From positions 1 through 64,000 of the forward strand of contig JASJFT010000223.1 of NCBI GenBank assembly GCA_030770425.1: a stretch of DNA of 64,000 nt, read 5' to 3'. This stretch comes from Darksidea phi (taxonomy: Eukaryota > Ascomycota > Dothideomycetes > Pleosporales > Lentitheciaceae). Below, in pieces: positions 1-13,419 of this stretch. Each line of letters starts with the position of its first letter. Position 1 is the stretch's first letter. Below the pieces are notes generated by a model. The model was not told the origin of the DNA and did not search any database. It saw nothing but the letters and a program-made list of their open reading frames with translations. The position numbers and the translations under genes were made by a program.

Positions 1-3000
1 TTTAGTTATACTTCCGCCCTCCTAAATACTATTTATAGTATTCTATTAGGTTCTACTATAAATAGGAAGAAAGCTAAACTTAATAAGTACCCCCCGCTTA
101 TATAAGCTACCCCTTTCTTTATAGTTTTTAATATAATTTCTTTCTTATTTATAAGCTTCTATATATTAGAAGACTTAAAAAAATATATATTAAATTTATT
201 ACTAATAGTCTACTCTAGTAAATTATTAGAGATAGATATTACTTTCTTTTTCTTTCTATTATTTTTTTAATAGTTTTATTAATTTTTCTTAGATTTAGTA
301 TCTCTTAAACTATTATTAGTATTACTATCTATATTTCTTTATATTTTTTTAAAAGTAGTTTATTAGTTCTTTATTACTTATAATAGGGCTTTAATAAACT
401 TATAAACCTCCTTCTAAAAGATTATAAGAATTTTAATAAAAATTTCTAAACTAAGTATTAGATTCTTTTTAAGTAAATAGATCTTCTTTTATACTTTAAC
501 TTATTAATTAATTAGATTATTATAGTATAAAGTATTATCTTAATATTCTAGCTCTAGCTTTAGATTTAACTTTTCTATAATAGTTAGGTTATATTTTATC
601 TACTTTAAAGTATTATCTAATTAATATAAAGTCTAGTTATAATAGTTAATTAAGAATTAGATTTACTTAAAGAATTTTCTTTTAAGTATTATATTATAAT
701 ATTTAAGTTTATAAAAGAGGAATTAAGTAGATATATTCTTTCTTTAAATTAATAGATTAGCTTAGATAGTTATATTAACTAAATAACTATATTTTTTATT
801 AAATTTATTAAGAGAAATTAGTTTCTTTAATTAGTAAAAGATAAACTTTAGCTTATTCTTTACTATCTTTAAATATTTAAAGTAAACTAATAAATATATA
901 TTAGTACTACTATTTACTAATTCTCTTAACTATATAACTAGGCTATTTACTATAAGTTAAATAGAGAGTATAAATAATTTTAAATTAATAAGCTATAATA
1001 TCTTAATAAGCTATTAATAATTAAGAAGTTTAATTACTCCTATATAGACTACTAGAGAGGAGTTCTTTTTTAATAGCTTTTATTTTTTAATATTATAAAG
1101 AAGATATTAGAGTTATATTCTAAACTACTTTTCTCTTTATATAAAAAATTTAAATAAGTTTCTTCTTTAAAATTATTAAAAAAGATAGTATTAACTTTTA
1201 CTTTTATAATATTTTATATTACTTTATATATAATATAATTAAGATAATTTTACTATTTATTTCTTTTTTTATAATTAAAATAATAATCTTACTTCTTATA
1301 CTCTTTAAAAGAGTAGTTATAAAGTTTAGATATATCTTTAAAATAAATAAACTTCTTTTTTAACTTATTAGAAAAGGGTCTACTTATAATTAGCTACTTT
1401 TTCTTAAAAGTAGCTAATTAGTTACTTTAGGTAAGCTAGATCTTTTAGTATTAATTATTTTTAAATAATATCCTATTAACTAAAGTTATATATTTATAAG
1501 GTTTATTAAAGATAAAATTACTATTATTAAATAGATTTATCTTATTTTTTAAATTAAAGTAGAGCTTATTTATAAATTCTTCGTTTTACTAGTAGTAAGA
1601 TAGATAGACCTTTATTATTAAATACTTAAAATTTTTAATAAAGTTACTAACTTTACTAAATATATTTATATATAATTAGTAAAATTTAACTTTTATCTTC
1701 TTTTTTATATAAGGATTTTTATAGTAGCTTTTAATATATTATAATAGATTTATATTAAATATAAAGTCTACTTCTTCTTTCTTAGAATTTAGTTATATCT
1801 AAATATAGTCTTTTACTAGATCTATTAGTTAGGATATAATATAGACTTAATAGATCTTAGCTATTTACTAAATAGTTTCTCGTATATACTAGTTCTTATT
1901 AATAGTAAGTTTCTATTCTATATTATAGAACTAGTTCTTTAACTTAAGCTCTTCGTCGTTTTTAAATAAAATAGAGTTAGAATAGAATATAGTCTTCTAA
2001 TAGCTAGAGATTTATAAGAAGTTACTTTAGTAGTTCTTTATAATATCTTCTTTCTAAATAAGAACTTATATTCTATTATCTAGAATAATAGTTATAAATT
2101 TTAGTAGAGTTAATAGAAACTTTATAGAAGTAGTTTATTTCTTTCTTCTAGTAAGAAATAATCTATCTAAGCTTATTAATAACTTATAAAGATCTTTATA
2201 AGAGGGATTAAATAGTAGAGAATTATATAATATTAGTAATAGAAATAGAATTAGATTAATCTCTTATACTTCTATTAAAAAAACTAATCTAAGAGTTAAA
2301 TATTAGACTAAGTCTTATTAGAATCTTCTAGATAGTCTAGATATTTATAAGATTCTATAGGAGCTAAAGTCTATATTATTTAAGAATACTATAGTAAAAG
2401 AATATCTTATCTCTCTAAAGGCTTATTTACTATTAAGATTATACTATAATAGTAAAGTCTTAAGAGTAGATATAGAATAAGTATTATACTAAAGAAGAAC
2501 TACTAGTTTAACTTTAGTATAGATAATTATAAAAGAGAACTACTTAAGATCTTCTTCTAAACTTTACTATTAATTTATAATCTTTTAGTATTATTAAAGC
2601 TTCTTCTTTAGCTTAGTAACTATATTATTAAAAATTTTCTAATATTATAAGTATTTATTAGTTAGAGATTTTATATAGATATTTTTAATAATAATACTAG
2701 TATTAAGTATAATTATTAGTTCTTAGATTATAGTTAGATAGAGGTTATTATCTATTAAAGTATTAACTATTAAATCTAGACCTTTTTAGATTTTTAATAA
2801 TTCTTTAACTACGTTATAATTAAGAGAAATTTCTTATTCTTTAATAGTTATTAAATAAGATATTCTAGATTAATTATCTTTCTTAAGTAATTAAAGTCTT
2901 TATATATAGTAATTCACTTTTTACTCTATATTCTTTAAAGAGATATTATTATCTTTTTAATAAGAATAAATAGCTTAGAGAGATTTAGAATTAATTTATA

Positions 3001-6000
3001 TTTATAAATTAATAAACTTTTCTAACTAAGTTAGGGTATATATATTAGCTAATTAATATTTATACTTCTTATTCTTAAATAAGAGTTTTTAGCTTCTTAA
3101 GTATATACTTTTAGCTCTATCTATAGTTTTACTTATAGTCTTATCTTTTTCTTTATCTTTCTTTTATAGAAAGGTTTTATAGGAGGATAGTCTATTTAAT
3201 AAAATAGACTTAGAAGGGTCTACTTAGCTTAAAAAGTCTATTATCTTATTATTATATTAATTTAATAATCTAGTTAATTATATAAAGATAAGTTAATTAT
3301 AAAGTTTAGAATATAGATCTAACCCTATATAATACTTTTATAGGTCTCTTTTCTTTAAAAGAGATACTAGATACTTTAGTAATATTAAAGCTTAAAGTAG
3401 TTAGTTTTAAGACTTATTTAAAAAACTATCGTATACTATCTATTCTAAGTACTATAGATCTTTAGGAATTTTAAAAGTTAATATTTAGCTACTATCTTTA
3501 GTTAAAAATTAGAGATCTTAAAATAATATAAGATTCTAGAACTAAGTATAATTAACTAGAAGTTATAATAACTAAGATAGTCTTTTAATTAACTAATAGT
3601 AGAATTAATATATTAAAGCTATTCTAAGATAGTATTATAAGGGTATAAGAATAGAGGGTTCTTATATCTAAATAGAGCTTAGCGTACTAAATAAGCTAAT
3701 TAACTATTAGGCTAATTCTTAGGATTATCTAATCTACTAATCGAAATAGAAAATAAAATAACTAGATTACCTAAAGAATAGACTATAATAATATTTAGAT
3801 TTTTTAGATTCTTAATTATCCTTATAAGCTCTTTAGTTTAGATTTATAATATTATTATTTTAATTTAATTATCTTTTTATATCTTATATTATAAATAAGT
3901 AGAAATATAGAATAAATATATTAAATTATCTAACTATCTAGCTAGAATATAAGTAGAGGGCCTTATATACTAGTTATACTAGATTAAATAACTAGTATAA
4001 TTATATTATAAGTTATAATATAGTTATTATAGATTTACTATTATATAATTACTATAAGTTTAGTATATAGTTATAGTAAATTAATATAAATTATTATATA
4101 AATAGAATAGTTATATAGTATATAGTACTTAACTACTTATATATATAGATTTATAAATATCTATTTAATAGTTTTAAATTTAGATATCTTCTCTAAATAA
4201 TTATTCTATTTATTACTATTTATCTCTTAGTACTTATAAAGAGAGTAGTTATTAAAAGATAGATATTAATTATAATAAACTAGTCTTAAAGTAGAACTTT
4301 AATAAGTATTAATAATCTTATTAATATCTATAAAAAGAAGATAAAGGGTTCTTACTTTATATTTTCTTTTATATAAGTAAGTCCTTTCTTTAAGTAAGTC
4401 TTCTTCTTCTTAAGATAGATATAGACCAAGTCTAAGCTATAATATATAATATATCTTATATTAGTTATATATATAAGTTATTTAGTATATAATATTATAT
4501 TTTTAAATTATAATTACTTTATTCCTTTTACCTTATTAGATATAATAAGATTTTTCTTTTTTTAGATTTAATCTATAGTCTTTTACTAGATATCTAGGTC
4601 TTTTATATTTAAAATAAGCTTTTTTATTATAAGGCTTCTACTTCTTAAAGTTTTATTTTCTCTTCTTAGACTTTAAACTAGCTCTTAGGACTATTAGTTC
4701 TAGTCTATAATACTTTTCTTTTTTTTTTTCTTATAGAATTTAATCTTTTCTTTTTTTTCTAGATTCTAAAGGTAGAGATTATTATTAATTCTAATAGTCT
4801 ATTTAATTATCTCTTATATAGTCTATAGTCTATCTATTTAAATTATCTTATATTAAATATTATCCTTTAGTTCTTTATAATAGTATAATATAAGAGCTAT
4901 TTCTTTTTATTAAATCTTAATAATAAATTATTTAAACTTAGATATATATATAGTAATAGATTTAATTTATTTAAAATATATAATCTTTTACTCTACTAGT
5001 CTTTCTAAGTTAATATATTTATATATAATATATAATTTATTTTTAAAATACTTATAGCTTAAAAAAATAATTCTAGTTTTATTATTTTAATAGATTTTAT
5101 TAAGTTATAATCTTTTATTTAAATAGATTTTAAACTAAGTAATAATCTTTTCTATATATTATACTATTATAAATAATACTTTTAAGATTTTATTAGATAA
5201 TTATACCTTATTAAGATTAAAGTAAATTATTATATTTATTAAAAATCTCTTAAGTTTAGACTATATTCTATTAAATCTTTTTAGTTCTTTTAACTTTAAT
5301 AACTTTCTTATATATCTTTATAATTTTTCTATTAATTTTATAATTTATATCTTTAATATATCTTTTTATTTCTTAAATATATACTAATTCTTAATAACTC
5401 TTTTAAAATTCTCTATAGTTATATTATCTTTTAGAAAACTAAACTTTTAATAGTTTTTTATCTTTAAGATCTTAGATTATACTACTAGCTATATAATAGT
5501 ACTAAGATTAGTTCCCTCTTCTACTATTATTAATTAGTTACTTTTACCTTCCGAATAGTTAAGGTATTAAACGAGGTCTAGGTCTAATAGATTATTTAAT
5601 CTTATTTAGAATTTATACTTAAGATAAGAGAGAAAAAATAAAAATAAAAAGATAATAGTTTAATTATATTAATATACTAGGATTAATCTAGATTTAAATT
5701 AACTATAAGAAAAGAAGACTATTTAGAAGATTCGTAATTATTAGATATTAATTTAGTTTTCTTAGATTTATAGAATTTATATTTATTAAGACTTATAGAT
5801 TTATATATCTATTATATAATTCTTTATATATCTATATTATAATATATTTTTAATCTTAGATTAATATTCTTATCTAAACTAAAGTTAAGATTATAGTACT
5901 TCTTATACTTAATATTAGAACTAGTAATAGATTTAATCTTTAATAATCTTAGCTACTATTAATCTATAGGATATACTTAGTTCGTAATATCTTACTTATA

Positions 6001-6470
6001 AAGAGAGTAGATTATTATATTACTTTTACTTTAATAATTATAAAGTTACTATTAGATTTATAATTCATCTTAAATATATTAAAATTAGTAAACTATTTAA
6101 TATAAGTTAGAAAAGTATTATTCTAATCTTTATCTTTAATTTATCCTATTAAAGTTAGTAAAGAATTAATATTAAGACTAATATCTTACTTAAAGTATAC
6201 TTAACTATTTTTAAAGATCTAGTTCTAGATAATTATCTACTATTATTAGAATAAGTATAATTCTCTTCTTTTTAAATAGTCCTCCCTATTAAAGTTAGTA
6301 AAGAATTAATACTAAGATTAATATCTTACTTAAAGTACGTATAGCTTTTATAAAGATTTTAATAAAAGTAGATTATTAGTTATCTAGATTAGAATATCTT
6401 TATTAGTAAAAGATTCGCTACGAGTTAATATAGCTAGTAGATAGTTTATATCTATAATAGACGCGCTTTA
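1..6470. repeat. AT-rich block of RIP-degraded repeat DNA
   Basis: The block is mostly A and T, with short runs such as TTAATA, TATAG and CTTTA. By eye it has only about three CA dinucleotides (near 2915, 4427 and 6066) and essentially no TG, so it contains no ATG and no open frame. Loss of CA and TG on both strands is the signature of repeat-induced point mutation, which turns CpA into TpA in duplicated DNA of ascomycetes. It was therefore probably one or more transposons, now unrecognisable. Composition changes sharply near 6450-6480. The original element type cannot be read. Confidence 0.88.
6145..6338 (+). repeat. Pair of ~55-bp direct repeats inside the AT block
   Basis: Bases 6145-6199 and 6285-6338 are nearly identical. 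Both start CCTATTAAAGTTAGTAAAG and end in CTTACTTAAAGTA. Internal differences are C/T changes, as expected when RIP hits two copies independently. They may be subrepeats of an old element, for example near an LTR or terminal region. Confidence 0.75.
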
Positions 6471-6875
6471 TATACTCAGGGAACTCCTTATTCTTGGTTT
6501 ATACAGAGCCAGTCGATTCGACTTCAAGATATACGGGGGCGGAAGAAGAGTTGACGAATATGACGGCCATACAGAAAGATACATGATGTCGGCACATCGA
6601 CTGCTAGGCTGCGAAGTTGCATGGTGCTTTTGAACAGAGGGTATCGCGGTATACTCTAATGTGTCTGGAGCCTTAAGATACCTTCCGCCTCGACATTCGG
6701 TAATCCCTTGCTATTTCGTTTACCTCCTCTGCGCTTTAAGAAGAGCCAGCCTCCGCCACAATCATCGTTAGTGTCTTCCTCATCTTCAACAGTAGTCCAA
6801 GTTGCTGCTCTTCCGTTTGCCTATGCTTCTACATTGGGCTGAGGTTCTTGTGTGCCACTGACTGACGTTGATTTG
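6471..6875. other. Intergenic, no gene seen
   Basis: Normal-composition DNA begins here next to the AT block. No convincing coding frame, RNA gene or repeat was seen. It is the downstream flank of the GNAT gene on the minus strand. Confidence 0.6.
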
Positions 6876-7764
6876 TTAGCATGAGCGTCCCATGATGGGA
6901 TGACCTAGAGACATACCACTTCGGCGTGCCGAACTAGACCTAGACCGAGAACGACGCTTAGCTTGAAGAATGAGGATAAATTCATGACCATCCAATAGTT
7001 CACCCAAAGGCCACTCCATCGTCTCCTGCACCCATTTCAACGCATCAAGCGGCTCTTCATGGTCAACGAAGAATCCAGTGTCCACACTAGACACAAGACC
7101 ACTCGTATCTTTAGTATTGAAAAGTTTGCCTCGTAGCTTAGCATTCCGAATATAGGCCACTGGCGAAGCTTTCATTATCGATTCCGCATTGTCTTTCATG
7201 AACGCAAGTGAGGCAGTATCGATGGAACCTAGCGGACATAAGTATTAGATCGGAGGACGATGGTATATACTCACTTTTGTATGCTCTTGAAGCCGCTAGA
7301 CAAGCAGCTGGATGAGAGCTCATAATGCCGTAAACATCATCCCCATCCAGTTTGATCTCGTCGAGGAGTCCAATAGCAAGCCCACGTTCACGGTAGTCAT
7401 GGTGGACGACTAACTGAGTGATCCAACAAATAGTCTTGCCTTCAACAGACCACCGGCAGGCGAAAGCGTTACCAGCAAGATGATCATTGACGGAGACTCT
7501 AACATATGATGAGATGCCGCTAGGGAGGTATTCCTTTCGAATCCTTTATTTGCTTAGCCGAACGGGGGAACCTAATCAAATAATGAGTTTACTCGCACAG
7601 CTTTCGGTGCAGGCAGACCTACCTGCTTTCGCAAACCTTCCCATACGTTGTGCCGCCTGCTCACCCCAAACCCCGTAATTCTCGGAGAAGAGCCTTGAGG
7701 CGTCCTCGAGCATCTCGTCCGTGACCTGGTCACTCCTGAATCCTTCATAAACTTTCCTGTCCAT
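6876..7764 (-). CDS. GNAT-family N-acetyltransferase-like protein
   Basis: A spliced minus-strand gene. The start chosen is the ATG at 7762-7764 (MDRKVYEGF); an in-frame ATG at 7887 is possible. The middle exon reads LAGNAFACRW, then GKTICWITQLVVHHDY and RERGLAIGLL. The last matches GNAT motif A (R/Q-x-x-G-x-G/A), which binds acetyl-CoA, with Ala in place of the third Gly. The last intron is clear at 7229-7274 (46 bases) and joins RAYKS to SIDTASLAF. The first intron lies around 7545-7610, but its exact ends are unresolved. The C-terminus after HEFILILQAK is an unusual Arg/Ser tail. The substrate is unknown. Fungal relatives of this kind are cytosolic hypothetical acetyltransferases. Confidence 0.72.
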
Positions 7765-8227
7765 GTTCAAAGGGCTTCTTCGCCTGCATTCCAGTGGTCT
7801 CGGTGTGATGGTTAGGATATGCGGCTGGAGGGCAAATGCGACCGATTTTTGTGGTCGCGTCGGAGATTTCATGGGGGATGCGCCCAATTAAATATGTCAA
7901 CGGCGGCCAGGAATGTCCACGATATGGGCTTCAGAGATTGTCGTTTCATGCGGTATTCAGCTGCCCCACACCGGGAAAAGGCGGGGTCGGTCCGGCAGGT
8001 CACACCACCTTACCAGTCGTTCATGCGACAGCGAAAGCAGCACCTAGGCACTTTGAAGAGCGACAACGGCGCGTGGCACCAAATTGAGAGGGAAATGATG
8101 AGGTCCGAGAATGAGTCTGGGGGGTAGGGAGATGTTCATGCGTCGTCGCAAACAGGCTAGTAATGCTTAGTCAGCCCTCGCGCGTTGGCGGCGCACAGGC
8201 GGCCACTTTTGCTTTCCGATGAATTAT
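7765..8227. other. Intergenic, no gene seen
   Basis: This is the region upstream of the GNAT gene and downstream of the helical-repeat gene. Short frames here overlap in several registers and look like chance. No promoter motif stands out. Confidence 0.5.
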
Positions 8228-11217
8228 TTACAAGTCGTGCCTAGGTAATTTCCAGCCAGCAAGTAACTCTATCTGGCGTTGTACATCGTCAAACAAATAT
8301 GAACCGGCACCAGGTATCAAAAACTGCGGAGGTTTTGTACGACAAATTGCTGCTGCATAGTCGAACGCAGCTTTCCCTCCTTCTAAATCTCCTTGCTGAA
8401 GACGTACAGCGCAAATAAAAAGATGAATGAATGCAACTGTGAACACCTCTTCCTCAAGCAGGTTGTATCTTCTGCCAAGACTTAGGGCATTCCCCCAGCG
8501 AGTTTCTGCTTCGGAGAGTGGGGAAATGCGCGCTAGAGCGATGAATGCTCGTACATGACCGAGCCGGTCAATGATATCGGGATCGATCAGCTCTCCATAA
8601 ATGCTGGAGACTTCCATCAGTAGACGCTCTGCTCCACCAAATCGACTTCGCCTGATCTCGATTTCAGATAAGGAAAGAAGTAAACGGCGAAATCCTTTCG
8701 AACGCGGTGCATGGGGTCTCAGTCCCTCGATTTCTGGTAAAATTAACTTTTCCGCTTTGTCGAGCAGCTCTCCCGCATACAATGATGGGATCTCACGCCG
8801 TCGCAGGTGATCCACCTCAATGTAGGTATCCACGAGGTGAGACAGGGCTAAATGTCTCCTAGATTCGCAAAGAGGCTCGGTTTGGAGACAGCGTTCAAAA
8901 AAGAGACATGCAGTCTCGAACTGGCCTTGTCCTCTCAATATCCTGCCCGCGGAATGAATCTGGTTCCATACAACGTCAAGCTGCTTCCCTGTGGCATCTG
9001 AAGATGTGGGAATCCACATCTTCACTTCCTGGTTAGCCGATGAGAAGTCAAACTTGTAGGCATAGTTGGTTGCTTGAGACAGACGCAGGAGTCCAAGGAT
9101 AGAATGCGATTGTAGTTGGGTGGCCATGTCTGAGTGGTTCAAGAAGTCTTGTAGGAGCTGATTTGAACCGGCAATATCTCCTTTGAGACGCAAAACCACA
9201 CTCCGCTGGTAGACAGCTTCGGCTTGTAAAGGTGCGCTTGCTGTCTTCTTCAGCAATCGATCAGCCAGCGAGAGAATTAGGCGTCGTCTAGCCAAGGGAC
9301 CGAATTTTGATACTGCCAGTAAAGTTTCGATGACTTCGTCGTTGGATGGGATCTCCAAACCAATCTCCGCATAGCGGCGAAGCAAATTCTCTAGCAGCAC
9401 CAATAGCTTTTTCTTTTCCGAGGCCGGTCTTAGGTTATATGGCTTGCAGGGGTAACAGGTCGATGAACTTACCGAGTTGTTGGGTTGCGGGGGAAAATAT
9501 AGCAAAACAACCAAAGAGCTTGTTCGATCCAATACGATATATGCTGGCCATATAGGTACCCAGCGGGTGTCGAGCCACAGATGTAAATCTCCAAACCATC
9601 TGATTTCTCCACCCCAATAGCCGCACGTGAGATCAGACGCTCAAGAGCTTGCCACAGTTTACGCGAATCTAGAAAAAGAACCTTCAAATGGGGACCAAAT
9701 CCGGCATTTTGTGGGCCAATCTGGTATTCCACACCATATTCATTCCACCTCTTTTGGGGAGATACTGCTTGTTTTAGGATGAACTCTGGGATGGTTCCAA
9801 TTGCGCAGATAAGCGAGGACAGCGACTGCTCCGCATCCAGATTCTCGGTCTCTTCGTATTCAGTGTAGTTTTGATTAACAGCTAATCATAAGTTGGTTAA
9901 TTTGTTAAAAGTGCAACAACACAAGCCGAATCTTACCTGGATCGAAGGAGTTGTGTGTCAAGTTTTCAAATTCCACAGAGCCTGGGTAAATTGGAGCGCT
10001 TTTGACCGGGTGAACTGTGTTGATTCCTTCCACTGATGACGGCAGGTCTGGCAATATGTATCCCAGCGCATCGTATAGTTCAATAAGCCTAGAAATCGTC
10101 AGCCTGATTTTCGTTGACTCGATCACGCCTCATACGAAATTTGATCAGTGGAATCAACTGAATCGAAAAAAGAAGCAATGAGTCCCGGAATGGTATAGTT
10201 GGGAGTCTAGCAATCATCGTAGTTGTGTTTCACAAACGTGTCCCCCGAAAAAGCTTCGACAATTGATTTGAAGATTTTCGTATTGCTTTGAATCCGAACG
10301 AGGTCAGACTTGGATACAGCGCCTGCGATTTGAAAGATTAATTCGGCTTTCAGAAAATCGAATCTTCAGAACATACTTATGAAGAATAACTCTGTAGCCC
10401 GGTGAACTGTCCAGCCTTTGTGAACAAGTTCAACTATCAGCCGATGTATCCATAGAATGGCATCTAGAAGCGCCTTCCGGTCACGCTCTCTATCGGTGAT
10501 GGTTTGCATGAGTTCGTCGATTGCTTGGCCTGAGACACCCTTTTGTCGGAGGAATTCGCAATACGAAAGGAAGATGAGCAGCTGAAAATAAGCGAATGAC
10601 CGCTGAAGATCCGCATTCTCAAGAGATGACTTCGTGAGAATGGCCAGTTTCTTCCCTGCCTCAATGAGTCCGCTACCCAATTCCCCAGGCTCTTTTCTGC
10701 ATTCCCTATTAGATACAACATGTGCACATCGAAGGAACCCCCGGATGACCCGTTCATATTCTTCTGCCGTATTCAGTCCGAGTTTTGACTGCCTCTTACG
10801 CCAGCTATGTCCTTCGGGTGCATTCCGAACAATCCGATCGAATGCCAGGGTTCTCCGCGTTTTTTTTATTGGCTTTTCTGGGGTTGAAAACTGCGCGGGT
10901 TGTACTGATGGCTCTGATAACCGTGTTCCGGATTGTTGTAGCTCTGTATCAGATTGCCCTGTTCCAGACGGTTGTAAAGGCGGTCGTGACCTAGTGTCCG
11001 CAATCTCCAAATGTCGCGTTGGCTTCGACGAAGCATTTGACCCTGTAGATTGTGAAGGTTTTCGTTTCTTTGATTTGGATGCTGATTCTCTTGGAGCGAC
11101 ACGCCCCTCAGGCAAGTCTCGCAGGGGAACGTCGAATCTATCGCAGCCTTCGCAGTGAACTCGCATGCGGTTAAACAACTCTGATTGAACCAACGTAAAG
11201 CCCTCCGGGATCGCCAT
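8228..11217 (-). pseudogene. Large five-exon helical (TPR-like) protein with one in-frame TAG
   Basis: Five exons join in phase: 11217-10377, 10322-10136, 10088-9937, 9881-9473 and 9428-8228. The introns are 54, 47, 55 and 44 bases with normal GT/AG ends. The only lesion is TAG at 10207-10209, between DDC and TPNYTIP, with coding-like sequence on both sides. The N-terminal part has a CEGC motif and then a basic Ser/Pro-rich linker. The last 400 residues are alpha-helical, with TPR-like spacing (AEAVYQRSVVLRLKGDIAGS and similar). I do not recognise the family. The frame stays open upstream of the ATG at 11217 through a palindrome to a GTG near 11379, so the 5' end may be damaged. It could be a pseudogene, a readthrough gene or a sequencing error. 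Confidence 0.6.
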
Positions 11218-11272
11218 GATGGGCGTGAATGTGGCATCTCTGTGTAAACTGTTCGAGTGACGTTTGAAAAAG

Positions 11273-11339
11273 GCCGAAATGCGCCATTCCGCTTTCGGTG
11301 CGACCTGGTCGCACTGAAAGCGGAATGGCGCATTTCGGC
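11273..11339. repeat. 67-bp near-perfect palindrome
   Basis: Two 33-base arms meet at base 11306 with one mismatched pair. The left arm begins GCCGAAATGCGCC and the right arm ends GGCGCATTTCGGC. It lies 56 bases upstream of the ATG at 11217, inside an open frame. The inner arm reads as natural protein (AEWRISAFF) in that frame, which suggests the outer arm is a fold-back copy. Confidence 0.9.
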
Positions 11340-13419
11340 TAGACAGCTCCGCTAAGAAGAAAAGTATTCTCTCCCCCACCCACCTTATTGCAACTTCGGG
11401 ATTTTGTTTTACGAATCTGCAACTAAAGTGCGCCTATCACTGTGACATTGAGAATGTGGAAGAGCTAGTGGTTGCAGTCAGGATCTTCTCGGGGGTCAGA
11501 AAGTAGTTCTGAAGAAGCGAAAGGACTCCTCTTCCTAGGCTTCACTATATATGTATCTCTAGTGTCGCAAGGCTGATGCCGTGCCCTGGCTGCCTTGTTC
11601 ACCAGTACGTTTGCCTTTCTACTCAATAATCAGTTGTCTCGTTTCCGATGCCTGGAGAAGTTCGGTTCGTACGAAGGCGATTGCATCAGGGAATTGAGGC
11701 TTTTGTTTACATTCCGAGGTGTTGAAACTAGAACCGTTCGCAGTTGCAGTATCGCTCATGGTCGCCTAGCATAATCTCAGGGAAGTATCGGACGGGAGCT
11801 TTGTTATGCTGCATCTGCCGAATCAGCCATCGACATCAACTCAATTCAGCAATATACGAAATACCCCATGTGTCAACACGCACAACCTTCCACGAAAGTG
11901 CAACGCGAGGCCTGGATCCCTACCTTGGTGTGCAACCTATTGGAACTACGCTGCGAAAGGCAGTGATTTACTTGTGTTGCCCTTCGCGATCCGAGTACAA
12001 AGCATGTAGTTGGTTCCTTGAGCGGCGGTCGTAGAGGCAGAGGATGGATGGATCTGCGATCGACCTGACTAGATAGTGGATTATGAGGGGACGGTTCAGG
12101 CGTAACCGAAGACTGCGTTTCGATTTCAGACTTCGATCACGATAGCAATTCTCTGAATTCGACCTCTGCTTAGCACAGCCGTTCGGAACGCGCTGGACCG
12201 TGGTTTCAGAAGAAGGCCCTACGTGTGATTGCGGGTTCCTGTTCTGGACCCTAGCAAGACTCTATTCTGGGATTCAGCAAGCTTCCGGTTGCCATTTCCA
12301 GCCCCGAGTTGTGTCCATTGTTCGGTCCCTTTTTCCTAACTTCGCCGGCTTGCTGAGCATACCACTCTAAGGTGTCTATTATGACGTCGACGAGGGGGCT
12401 TCGTCGGGGCTCCGCCGCGGGGAGACATCGTTAAAGCCATTGGGCTGTCGATGGTAAGTAATTCGGCACGTGTCGCGATCGAGGCAGGCGTGTAGCAAGA
12501 TATGCTCGCTGAGCGATTCAAATCGACGTATTATGGACTAAGGAGACCTTCCACTCCATCTGCTGAAGGGAATGCGGAATGGGACGAGCGATCGACACGG
12601 TGACGGTGAAGGGCCCTCGCGGTGAACGCGATGTACCGTGAACCTTGTCACAGCCGCATGGCGAGTAATAGCTAGCTAAGGTCGCATTACGGGCTTCGGT
12701 GTAGTAAAAGAAAACGGAATTCGTGGCGTACGTGTGTATTTAGAAGGCAAAACATTGGGGGAGCGAATGCCCAAAGCACGCTGCCCAGACCGGAACAACC
12801 TCGGCGCGTTTACACCACACGATTATGAGCGGCCAACCTGCAAGTGCTAACCATCTCAACAACTCAAGGCTCCTTCAAATCATAGTGTCTGTCTCTGGCT
12901 TGATTTAGCGTCAACAATGAGTGCCTCGCCCACACCGTGCCTCTCGAGAACTATGTTCTCGTCACCCTCTCCCGCCGCTCAATTGCCGACCGACGAACGA
13001 CGCACCTCAATGCTTCGCAAGTTCGCAGCCAACAGTTCAGGTGCCGATCGACCCTCGCACAAGATATGTAGCTCTCAATGGCTCAATGAGAAGACGGCCT
13101 TCGTTTCGCCGAGCACTGAAATCAACACCTAGAGCCCTCGCAACACGAACAGTCTGTCACCCTTATAAACACTATCGGATACAGCCCTATTGTCGCGCTC
13201 GTGCAGCCGGACAAAACTACTTAACATAGTATCGCAATTCTGTCCTAGAATTCCACTCTACGGCCGATGTCTTCCACGATCTAGCGCCCCAAACCGGAGC
13301 GCTTCTCTCCGTCAGCTCCGCCATCCCCACGGTCCTCCGCATGCTCCTTCCCAGACGCCGAAATGGATTCATACAAAGAAGGATTATAACATCAGACAAG
13401 AGAGGGTATACCAGATCAA
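11340..13419. other. 2 kb without a convincing gene
   Basis: Short frames exist (for example near 11744 and 12917), but none has protein-like composition, splice logic or a known motif. GC content is normal, so this is not the RIP block. Some stretches, such as CGACGAGGGGGCTTCGTCGG near 12387, are GC-rich and partly self-complementary. I see no RNA gene. Confidence 0.45.
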
